Assembly: GCF_901709675.1 (NCBI RefSeq)
Contig: NC_051105.1
Coordinates: 1,240,001 to 1,304,000 of the forward strand
Reading direction: 5' to 3'
DNA: 64,000 nucleotides
DNA from: Syngnathus acus
Lineage: Eukaryota > Chordata > Actinopteri > Syngnathiformes > Syngnathidae
Both the position numbers and the translations under genes were made by a program. The notes beneath the pieces are model-generated. The model saw nothing but the letters and a program-made list of their open reading frames with translations, made no database searches and had not been told where the DNA came from. This document shows, in pieces, positions 23,601 to 35,600 of the stretch; the first letter of the stretch is position 1, and every line of letters begins with the position of its first letter.

Positions 23601-26600
23601 CAAAGTCTAGCACCCACCCGCAGGTTGATTGGGCATTGGTCATCTCTTTGCGCATTTGAATAAGAGTCAACTTGTCATGTGTTCTCTGGCTTACCGGTCA
23701 CTGTTGGTGTCATGGGCGTGGCTCTGAGTACCCTGTTTATTACCGAGGAGAGCTGGTCTTGGACACTGGGGAGGTCAGTGAGCTCAGACACTGCTAGAGC
23801 ATGACTAGGGTCATGGGCTATCTTTTGCAGCTCGCTGCTGTCAGAGTTCTGGGTTCCAATGCTGATGGTAAAGACGCCCTGCTGTTTGAGAGCAGAGGCT
23901 GGCGCAGCAACGCTGTCAAAAGAGCGGCCGCCATTTAGCAGGATCAAGATCTGCGGAACACCTTGCGAGCGCCTGCTCCCTGAGGAGTTTGTAAAGACGT
24001 TGTCCCTGACATATTGGAGGGCGGCCCCAGTGTTGAGGGGTCTGCCTCCTCTGTGTCTGAGTCCTCTGAGCGCATTCACAACATCCTCTCTCGCGGTGTA
24101 CGTGTTCAGATAGAAACTGGTCTCTGGATCTCTGCCGTACTGGACCACAGAGACACGGTCTTTGTTTACGCCCACATTGAGCTTCTCCACCACTTGCTCA
24201 ACAAAATTGCGCATGGCCGGGAAGCCATTCCTTGTTCCGTCAGAACCGTCCAGAAGGAAGACAACATCCTTTTTGGCTTCAGCTGAGAAAAGACGGGAGG
24301 ACAAATGATAAAGAGAACCTCTGCAAAACGCTAGCTAGCCGACAACCCTTATGGGGGGGCGGGCGGACGGACGGACGGACGGTCGGTCGGTGGGTCGGTC
24401 GGACGAACGGACACTGCTGCCTGGGACCCACACCCAGTGAGTGTGCTAGCAGTGCTTGTACACGTACCAATGACTGATGGCGTTTCTGGGGTGACGTCAA
24501 TCACCACAGCCTCCACGGAGGACTGAAGCTGTTGTTGGACACTGGGGAGGTCAGTGAATTCAGGCACCGATAGCGCATATCGGGGGTCGTGGGCTATCTT
24601 CTGCAGCTCTCCGCTATCGGAGCTCCTGCTTCCGATGGCAAAGATCAGCACTCCCAGCTGTTTGAGAGCAGAAGCTGGCGCATCCACGCTGTCAAGAGAC
24701 CTTCCGCCGCTCAGCAGGATTAGGACCTGCGGGACGCCTTGGAGGCGTCTGCTGCCGGCAGAGGCTGTGAAGACATTGTCCCTCAAGTACTGGAGAGCTG
24801 CCCCGGTGTTGAGGGGTCTTCCGCCTCTGTGCCTCAGTCCTCTGACAATGTCAAGGATCTCGCCCTTTGTGGTGTATGTGTTCAGATAGAACTGGACAGC
24901 CGCATCTCTGCTGTACTGAACCAGGGAGACGCGATCTTTGTCGTCATCCAAACTCAGTGTCTCTACGACTCTTTGGACAAAGTCCCTCATAGCTGGGAAT
25001 GAGTTTCTTGTGGCCTCAGAGCCGTCCAACAAGAAAACCACATCCCTTCCTCTCGGTCTCTCCGCTGCGGTGAACAAAACATAAGACGTATTAGGGTTAC
25101 CCCAAAGTCTAGCACCCACCCGCAGGTTGATTGGGCATTGGTCATCTCTTTGCGCATTTGAATAAGAGTCAACTTGTCATGTGTTCTCTGGCTTACCGGT
25201 CACTGTTGGTGTCATGGGCGTGGCTCTGAGTACCCTGTTTATTACCGAGGAGAGCTGGTCTTGGACACTGGGGAGGTCAGTGAGCTCAGACACTGCTAGA
25301 GCATGACTAGGGTCATGGGCTATCTTTTGCAGCTCGCTGCTGTCAGAGTTCTGGGTTCCAATGCTGATGGTAAAGACGCCCTGCTGTTTGAGAGCAGAGG
25401 CTGGCGCAGCAACGCTGTCAAAAGAGCGGCCGCCATTTAGCAGGATCAAGATCTGCGGAACACCTTGCGAGCGCCTGCTCCCTGAGGAGTTTGTAAAGAC
25501 GTTGTCCCTGACATATTGGAGGGCGGCCCCAGTGTTGAGGGGTCTGCCTCCTCTGTGTCTGAGTCCTCTGAGCGCATTCACAACATCCTCTCTCGCGGTG
25601 TACGTGTTCAGATAGAAACTGGTCTCTGGATCTCTGCCGTACTGGACCACAGAGACACGGTCTTTGTTTACGCCCACATTGAGCTTCTCCACCACTTGCT
25701 CAACAAAATTGCGCATGGCCGGGAAGCCATTCCTTGTTCCGTCAGAACCGTCCAGAAGGAAGACAACATCCTTTTTGGCTTCAGCTGAGAAAAGACGGGA
25801 GGACAAATGATAAAGAGAACCTTTGCAAAACGCTAGCTAGCCGACAACCCTTATGGGGGGGCGGGCGGACGGACGGACGGTCGGTCGGTGGGTCGGTCGG
25901 ACGAACGGACACTGCTGCCTGGGACCCACACCCAGTGAGTGTGCTAGCAGTGCTTGTACACGTACCAATGACTGATGGCGTTTCTGGGGTGACGTCAATC
26001 ACCACAGCCTCCACGGAGGACTGAAGCTGTTGTTGCACACTGGGGAGGTCAGTGAATTCAGGCACCGATAGCCCAAATCGGGGGTCGTGGGCTATCTTCT
26101 GCAGCTCTCCGCTATCGGAGCTCCTGCTTCCGATGGCAAAGATCAGCACTCCTAGCTGTTTGAGAGCAGAAGCTGGCGCATCCACGCTGTCAAGAGACCT
26201 TCCGCCGCTCAGCAGGATTAGGACCTGCGGGACGCCTTGGAGGCGTCTGCTGCCGGCAGAGGCTGTGAAGACATTGTCCCTCAAGTACTGGAGAGCTGCT
26301 CCGGTGTTGAGGGGTCTTCCGCCTCTGTGCCTCAGTCCTCTGACAATGTCAAGGATCTCGCCCTTTGTGGTGTATGTGTTCAGATAGAACTGGACAGCCG
26401 CGTCTCTGCTGTACTGAACCAGGGAGACGCGATCTTTGTCGTCATCCAAACTCAGTGTCTCTACGACTCTTTGGACAAAGTCTCTCATAGCTGGGAATGA
26501 GTTTCTTGTGGCGTCGGAGCCGTCCAACAAGAAAACCATATCCCTTCCCCGCCTCTTTTCTGTAGTACACATAAAAGACACACTCCTTTAAGATGTCCAT

Positions 26601-29600
26601 CTCTCCCATCTACAACCTTTAAACAGTTCATACTAAGTTCGAGTCATATTTTGTAGTGTTTCGATGGTGTCTTACCGTTCATTTTTATTGACATGGTTGC
26701 AGCCCTTATCACTCTGCCCATTACAGAGGAGAACTGTTCTTGGACATTCTGTAAACTAGCAAAGTCAAGTACTGCTAAGGCATAGCTTGGGTCATGGGAT
26801 ATCTTCTGCAGCTCGTTCTTGTCAGAGCTCCGAGTTCCAATGCCGATTGTATAAATGCCTTGCAGTTTGAGGGCAGAGGCTGGCGCATCCACACTGTCAA
26901 AAGATCCTCTGCTATTTATTAAGATTAAGATCTGTGGAACACCTTGGAGGCGCCTACTCCCTGTGGAGTTTGTAAAGACCTTGTCGCTCATGTATCGGAG
27001 AGCAGCCCCAGTGTTGAGGGGTCTGCCTCCTTTGTGTGTGAGCCCTCTGACTGCATCCACAACCTCTTCTTTTGTGGTGTATGCGTTCAGATAGAAATTG
27101 GCCTCAGGATCTCTGCCGTACTGGACCACAGAGACACGGTCTTTGTTTTCACCCACATTGAGCTTTTCCACCACTTGCTCAACAAAATTGCGCATGGCAG
27201 GGAAGCCACTTCTTGTTCCATCAGAACCATCCAGGAGGAATACAATATCTTTTTTGGTGTCAGTTACACCTAAGAAAATAATGGAAAACTTTACTAAAGT
27301 TATAATATGTTTACATTTAGGTAAAATACTGTCTCTCTAAAACGGAAATGATTGTTTTATTCAAATTGATTTAAAACGACACTCACCAAAACCAGGCTCG
27401 GTTATGCTTCTATGGGATAAAATTGCAGAGAGCAATTGTTGCATTACAACAGGGAAATCGGATGGTGCTTGGACAAAATATGCAGTTTCAACATTTTGTG
27501 AAATTTCCTGCATTTCTTGTTTATCCGCACCATTCATTCCAATGCTGTAAAGGTCAATGCCAGCCTCTCTCAGGCCATTCAGCGGCTCTGCAACACTGTC
27601 GTCAGACTTTTTGCCACTTAAGACAATCATTGTTTGAGGTATTCCCTGCTGGGCTCTGCTTCCAGCTGATGCCGTAAACATGTAATTTCTCGCATATTGA
27701 AGGGCTTCACCGGTGTTCACTGTGGACCCTCCTCTTAGTTTTACATTACTAAGCTGAGCCATTAGATCATCTTTCTGGCCGTAAGAGTTTAAGACAAACT
27801 CAGCTGTGGGCACTGTGCTGTACTGAATTACAGCAACTTGTACATTGCCTGGCCCAATTTCGACTTGTTGAACAAAGTCTCTCACAAAGTCCAAAACGGG
27901 TCCTTCATTTGCTCGCATATCATCAGATCCAGCGAGTAGAAAAACAATATCAGCAGGACCACCAAGTTCTAATTGTGTTACTGTGGAGGTACCTGAAATT
28001 ACACACAAATGCAGATGAATTCTCTCAAACGGTGCAGTTTCTTTCAAACAAACGCCAAAAGAATCGGTCTACAGCTTACCAACAGAAGGTGTATATCCGG
28101 TTGTATCATCAACATCTTTCATCATGGCTTTGACAGACTCATGAACACTTGGCAGATTAGTAAAGCTTGTGACGGAAAAATAATGTGAGGGTGTAAAGGA
28201 AATGTTTTGCATCTCCAATGTATCTGCATTCTTTGTTCCAATCGAGAACGTCCTTATTCCATTTTTCTTGAGGGATTGTGCTGGCCCTCTTACATCGTCC
28301 TTGGACCTGCCGCCACTAAAGACAAACAGATACTGAGGAACCAGAGATGCGCGTCGGCCTCCGACCGAAGCGGCAAATACGTTGTCTCTGACAAACTCCA
28401 GCGCTTTGCCAAGGTAGAGGGGTCTGCCGTACTTATGCCCAATGTTTCGGATGGAATTGAGCACATCCGTCTTAGACGAATAAGAATTCAAGTAGAAATT
28501 GACGGTGGAATTGCGGCTGTATTGAACGACGGCCATCCGGTCTCTGCCGTCAAAGTTCAAGGTTTCTGCCATTTGCTCGATAAATTGTCGTATCGCTTCG
28601 AAATCGTTTCGTGAGTCATATGATCCATCGATCAGAAACACTACATCATTTTTCCTTGGTTCTGTAGTAGAGAGAAAAATGTACAACAAATCAGTCACCA
28701 TAATCAATCATTGACAAGTTCATATTTTTTCATCTTGAATGATCCTTTTGAACCAAGAGAATTCTCTCGTAAAATCGAGAAACAATTCCACACAGAGCAG
28801 CTTACCAAAACTCTCCACTGGGGCTGATTGTTCTAAATGGTGGTCTGCCTCTTTAAGTAGCGACAATACGCTTTCTTTAGCAACAAGGAGTTCCTTGTAA
28901 TCGCTCACAGAAAATGCATATTTAGCATCGTGAGACATTGTTTGAAGTTCTAGGGTGTCGGCAGTAGCTGTCCCAATGGCAATTATTATCACACCGACGT
29001 CTTTCAGCATTCTGACGGGTGCTCTTATGTCATCGGCTGACCTTTCGTTGCTCAGCACAAAAAGGATTTGTGGAACACCCTGAGGGAATCTACTACCTGC
29101 ATCAGGCGTAAAAATACGCTCCCTCAAATATTGGAGGGCTGCGCCAATGTTGTTTGGTGAACCGCCTTTGTGAGCTAGATCTCTTATTGTGCTGACAACA
29201 GAGTCCGGCGAGGAAAACCGCTTCAAGTCAAAGTGAATCTGTGCCGTGTCACTGTACTGAACCAAAGCCACCTGGTCGTTGTTTTCATCAATGTGAAGCT
29301 CTGCTACTACCCCTAACACAAAATCCTTAATATCTTGGAATCTTGGTTCAGATTTATCGGTTCCGTCAAGTAAAAATACAATGTCCCGTCTCATGGAATC
29401 TGTAACCACATAGGCAACAGAAAACAACAATACAGTTAGAGAGGTGGCCGGCCGGGTCTGTGGGAACACAAAGCAAAGCTACTGGGGGGAAAGGTAGGTA
29501 GGTAGGTAGGTAGGTAGGTAGGTAGGTAGGTAGGTAGGTAGCTAGCTAGCTAGCTAGCTAGCTCGCGAGCGGGCTCGCTAGATGGCAGGTATGGGAGGGA

Positions 29601-32600
29601 GGGAGGGAGGGAGGGAGGGAGGGAGGGAGCCAGGGAAGTAGCGAGGTGGGCGGACACAAAAAATCAAAATAGAATTTGGCAGATATGATAGGGACGCAAG
29701 TCATTTCTTACCTAATACAGTGGGAGGCTTTGATACGGTCTGCCGAGGCACTCTTTTCACAAAAGAAACTAGCTGCTGATAGATTCTTCCAGTATCCTCA
29801 AATTGTCGCAGAGCAAAGGCATAGGATGGTACATCCGCAATTGTTTGTAGCTCGAGCAGATCGGAATTTTTGGTTCCAACACAGAAGGTGACAACTTGGT
29901 CTTGTTTAAGAGCAGCCGCAGCGCTCGTGACCTCATCTTGAGATGCCCCTCCACTCAATAGAATCAATATCTGAGGCACACCTTGGTTGTGCCGGCTCCC
30001 AGAGGACTCTGAAAAGGCGTTGGTCCTCACATATTCAAGAGCTGCCCCAGTGTTAAGAGGCCCACCACCTTTGTGTTTCAACTGCTCGACAGTAGTAAGG
30101 ACATCTTGTGAATCAGCATAGGTGTCGAAACTAAAGTGCAACTGTGGATCGCTGCTATACTGAACCACAGAGACCTGGTCCTCGTTCTCACCCACAGTGA
30201 GTGTTTCAACCACTTGTTTAATGAAACTTTTAATGGCTGGGAATCCACTCCGAGTTTCATCTGAACCATCCACCAGAAACACAATGTCTCTTTGTGGGGA
30301 CTCTTGTTCCACTAAAAAAAAAGAGCGAAGCCATGTTAAGGATCCAAAACACATTTTAAAGAAACATCATTTACATGGTTTCTCGGCTTGGTTTGTAAGG
30401 ATCATTCTCGAAAGACAAGTTACACGCTCGAAAATACAAAAGGCAAAGGGCATCCTGAAAGAGAAGACTACCATCAAATCCAGGTTCGATGTCAATGATC
30501 CGATCATCATTGGCTCAAGGAGGAGCTTCAGAAAGTGAGACAATGTGGAGCTGTCAAGAAAAGGCTCTCCAGAGAGAAAAGTAGGTGAGCCGTGGAAGGA
30601 AAAGGGTATCCAAGTTTCTCTGAACAAGTGGAGAAACTTTAAGCGATATGAAACGTTTCAGATATGGATGCAGTTTCATTGAAGCTCGAAAAAGGTGCAA
30701 AAGTCTCAAAACAAAGCAGAACCAGAGTCAATTCTTACCTAGAGGAGGCTCAAGTGCTTTCCCCACCTGAACAAATGACACTATCTCTTGTTGGACAGAC
30801 AAAAGTTCACCAAAAAAGGGTAGATTGAAAATATAAGCCGAAGAGGAGGCGATTTTCTCGAGCTCCTCTTGTTGAGCGTTTTTCATTCCAATAGCAAAAG
30901 ACAGAACGCCAAGTTGATGGAGGCCAGCTGCAGCTGCCGAAACGTCATCAGCGGATTCGCCTCCGGTCAATAAAAACAGAATCTGAGGGACTCCCTGGAC
31001 AACCCTGCTTCCGGAGTCAGCGTTGACAATGAAATCCCGCAAAAACTCAAGTGCAGCTCCAGTGTTCCTTGGCCTCCCTCCTTTATGACGAAGGCTTCTA
31101 ACGGCATAGACGATGGCTCGTTTGGAATCGTGGGCTGCCAAGTTGAAGTAAACGCTGGTGTCGTCGCTATATTGAAGGACGGCCACTCGGACCTTATCGT
31201 CGTCAATGTCCAGCTCTTCTACCATTCTTCTGATGAACTCCCGGATTGCCGGTAGTCCGTTTCTCGAGTCGTCTGAACCGTCGACAAGGAACACTATGTC
31301 CCTCTTAGTGCGGCCTGCGTCGTACGTGTGAATACATAGAAAGACCATTCAAAGACTATGAATAAGCAGGGAATGAAAGATAGACCCTAGTATGTCAAAG
31401 TATCACAAGAATCGTGGCGTGGAAAAAGGACACTACGGTCGCACGGCTATGACACGGAAAACAGTCTGGAGTTGATCAAACCAAAAGAATGTCATAATGT
31501 TTCATGCAAAACGCGTATCGAGAGAATTCATGAAAAAGCAATTATTAGGATGGGATTCTTACCTATTAAATCAGATGTGGATTCTGTGGGATCTTTGTTT
31601 GAGTTCAGTGCAGCAATGAGTTTAGATTGGATCGAGGGCAAGTTGGAAAGACGAATGACCTTGTATATGAAACTTGGCTCAAAGGCAACCATTTCCAAAT
31701 CAGAAAAATCGGAATCGCCCACTCCGATCCCCACAGACATAATTTCGTGGTCCTTAAGCGCGAGAGCTGGGCTCCTCGCGTCATCGGCCGATGGTACGGT
31801 AGTTAGAAGAATCAAAATCTGCGGCACTCCTTCCAGCCTCCTGCTGCCGGAGGAGGACGTAAAGACACTGTGTCTCACAAACTGCAGTGCAGCCCCGACA
31901 TTAAGGCGTCTCCCTCCACCACCGTGCCTCAAATTGTCAATGGCATTCATAACGTCGCTCTCGCTCTTGTGGGAGTTCAGATAAAAGTTGACATTGGGCT
32001 TTTCGGCAAATTGAACCACAGACACCCTGTCTTGGTTTTCACTGACATAGAGACTCTCCACTATGCTCTTAAGGAAGAGTTTGATGTCTGAAAACCCATT
32101 TCTTGTGTTTTCAGAGCCATCCAGTAGGAACACAATATCCCTTTTTACACCATGACCTTGTACTATAAATGAAAAACATTAATGCAGATTTTCAGGGAAA
32201 CCCTTGAGCAAATGGTAGAAATCAAAGTTTTTCTTACCTTCCCGCAGGACGATGTCGAGCTCGGCTCTCGGAAGGGCCACGTAGTTATTGAGTCGTTGAG
32301 GCACGGTGTCGAGTTCGCTAAATTCCTTCACTTTGAAGGCAAACGAAGGGTTGTGTGAAATCTCCTCGATCTGCTTTTGGTCAGCGTCCTTGACGCCTAC
32401 GCCGAACGGCACAACGCCCTCGGTCTTCAGCACGCCGGCAGGCTCCTTCACATTGTCCCTGGATCGGCTTCCGGTCAGAACGATCAGAAACTGCGGGACA
32501 CCTTGCGCCCTACGGCTGCCGTAGGCCTCCGACAAGATATTGTCCCGCATGAACTTGAGAGCCGAGCCTGTGTTGAGACTACGTCCTCCGGCCAGTGTCA

Positions 32601-35600
32601 TTTGACTGACGGCTCCCACAACCTCCTCTTTGGTCTGATAGGTGTTCAGATAGAAGTTCGGTGTTGGCCTCTCGCTGTGCTGAACCACCGCTACTCGCAC
32701 CTTGTCACGCCCGATGTCAAGCGGTTCAATGACTTTGAGGATAAAATCCCGGACGTAAGCAAAGTCTGACCGAACGGAGTCGGTACCATCAATAAGGAAG
32801 GCGACGTCCCTTTCGGATCCAGTCACGGCTGTGGGGGAAAAAGTCATAAAAAATAACATTACATTGAGAAAGGAAATATACCGTAATTATCTGCCGTATT
32901 GCAGACGTTATCATGTGTTTAACAAGTTCAAATGTGTCAGACAAGAATAAACCCTCACCGACTTCTTCAGTGGTTGTTGTCAAGTCCGTATCTCCGACCA
33001 CCGTGATTAATTTTGGCATGATTTGTTCAGCCATAGCTGGCAAATAAGCAAAATTAGCCTCATGGTAAGCCAAGTCTGGAACAAAGGCCACCGTTTGCAG
33101 CACAGCCTGGTCTGCTTGCCCTGAACTGACCACAAAGGTCAGAACACCTTCAAGAGCCACCTTATCAGCAACACTCTTTATCGCATCCTGGGTCGGACCA
33201 CCCGTGATCAGAACCAACACCTGCTGGACTCCTTGCCTCTTACGTGAGCCCGCCCTCGTACTAAACATGTTACGGAGGGCAAACTCCATGGCGGCGCCCG
33301 TATTCAAAACGGCGCCTCCGGTCAGTCTGAGTTGTGAAATCCGGTCCACGACACTTTGCCTGTCGCTCAGGGTGTTGAGATAAAACTCAATTTTGGGCTG
33401 CTCGGCAAACTGCATGAGGCCAATTTGGACTCTCTCAGGGTTCACTTCCAGTTGATTGACCACGTTAATCATAAAGTCTCGCACATAGGGAAAGTTATTG
33501 CTGCCGATGTAGTTGGAGCCATCCACGAGGAAGACGATGTCTCTGATCACTCTTTGGGTCTGCACTGTTGTTATCTCCACCACTGAGGAAAAGCAAAAAT
33601 ACCACAAATAATGCAAATTAAAACAATGTTCAATGGATGAAATGCATCCATGTTTTTGGAGAACGAAGCCGGACCTGGCTCAGTGGGTACTTCAGTCACC
33701 ACGACGCCAGCGAGAGTGGAAAGCGGGGTAATGATTATCTTGGGGCTGCGGAGTAGCTTGCGGAAGTCCGCCATTAGGAACAAGACACTCTCGTCAAAGG
33801 CGATCTCTTTCAGCTCTTCCTTGTCGGCCGTCTTGGAACCTGCGGCCATGGTCAATACGCCCATTCGCTGCAGAGCCCTGGCCGGCCCGATGGCTTCGTC
33901 GGAGGACTTTTTTGATGTCATCAAGAGCACAAGCTGCGGGGCGCCTTGTTGAAGACGACTGCCCTTGTCAGGCCGCAGCATGTTGGTCCTCACAAAGTCC
34001 AAGGCGGCTCCGATGTTGACTGATTGGCCCTGTCTGGGTTTGATTCGACCCAAAGCGGACATGAGCTCATCCCTGGTTCCATAGGAGTTGAGATCGATCT
34101 CCATTCGGGGGGTATCGCTGAACTGAGCCACACCCACTTGCACGCCGTCTGGGCCGATGGGCATGGTGTCGACGAACCTCCGGATGAACTCTCGTACGGA
34201 GTTGATAACAGTGGCGCCCATTGTGCTGTCAAGGAGGAAAATGATGTCTCTTGGTCCAACGGCCACAACTAAAGAAGAGAGAGCGTAGATTAATGGGAAG
34301 CACCACGTTAACAACTGTCGATAAATACTACAAAATTGCTAATTCCCCGCTAAATCATTAACCCGTTGCGTCCATAAAAAAATACAATATATAGAAACAT
34401 CTAAATGTACAAACAAAAAGTAGATATATCAAAATATAATGGCCACCAACTAATTGAAGGTTTGAGACGATGAACTGCCTTAATTTAAGAGCAGAGGTGA
34501 TGATCAAAATCTTTTTTTTAACCCTAACCCTGACATTATTCATAGTTATGCCAGATCAAAAGTATGATTCTGACCACCACCTACTGTACGATTGATTCCC
34601 CAGTTGCCCTGAAATGAACAGCAAAGATAACTGCCAAACCTTTTATGCTGTCAAATACTTGTGGCTGTAGAACATCTTCAACCCAAACGATATTTGTAAT
34701 GCTAAAATGTCGTTTTTGTTGCTGTGCGTTCATTTTGAAATTGACAGTATTACAAGAAGTAACCGGATAAAAACACATGAGTATATGGACCATTGGGTGC
34801 CCCCTTAAACCCACAATGACAGAAAGGTGACCTACCTTCTGTGAACTCATTCTGTATTATAATGGTGCGCTGGACCACACCCTGAACAAACGGCATCAGC
34901 TGGTCAACCGTGCTCGTCACTGTTCTGAAATCAGGGGCCGACAGGACAAACGACCTATCGGTTGCGACCGCTTCCAAATCTGCAGGGGCGGTGTTACCGA
35001 TGGCCACGCCAAACGTGACCACTCCGGCCCGCTTAAGGGACCGGTCGCCGGCGCCGGTATCGTCAGTGGATGGGCCAGCACTGATAACCACCACCATCTG
35101 GGGAACGCCCTCCTCTGCCCTGCCCCCTGCCGATTGGCTCAAAAGGCTCTGGGCTACTTCTTCCAAGGCCAGGCCCAGGTTAGATTGGGGACTCCCTGAG
35201 TATGCAAGTTCCTTCACAGCCTCCAGGACGGATGCTTTGCTCTCATAGGTACTGAGATAGAACTTAATCTCTGGGTTGGCGTGGTACAGGGCCAAGGCCA
35301 CCCGAACGGCCTCCCTGCCCACATCGAGGCGCTCAATGATTCTCAATGCCAATTCACGCACGTATGGAAAGTTTGCTGCTCCAACGTTCTGCGATCCATC
35401 AATTAAGAGTACAAGGTCTGCGGAATCTTGCGCTTTAAGGGGGGGGAGAGAGAGAGAGAGAAACAGAACAAAATGGAACTTGTGAAAGGGTTAACGGTGA
35501 AAAGGTGAGAAAAAAGATCTTGGGTGACAAGTCAGTGCAAACAAATCATTGCAAAAACATCATGCTGCATGTCGGCTGAACCAAGGAGATTTGCCCGAGT

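Larger units (their letters stand above)
16994..26559 (-). repeat. COL6A3: Tandem array of two-exon VWA units inside COL6A3 (six copies, about 1.5 kb each)
   Basis: Six head-to-tail units, each with exon A (588 bp, 196 codons) and exon B (597 bp, 199 codons), both phase 1-1, plus one founder-like B' exon on the 5' side. The start-to-start period is 1498, 1502, 1494, 1502 and 1502 bp. The A-to-B intron is 132 bp in all six units and looks identical by eye. The other intron is 177, 181 or 185 bp and holds a GGAC/GGTC microsatellite. One unit adds 395 residues. Neither A nor B contains cysteine, so copies can be added without disturbing disulfides. A carries one N-glycosylation sequon (NSS). Array exons encode residues about 2613-4974. 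Confidence 0.93.

Noticed and set aside
16994-26559. Reading the array as a bacterial-type or CRISPR-like repeat
   Set aside because: The units are spliced exons and introns with vertebrate splice sites inside a collagen gene; there are no short direct repeats with unique spacers.
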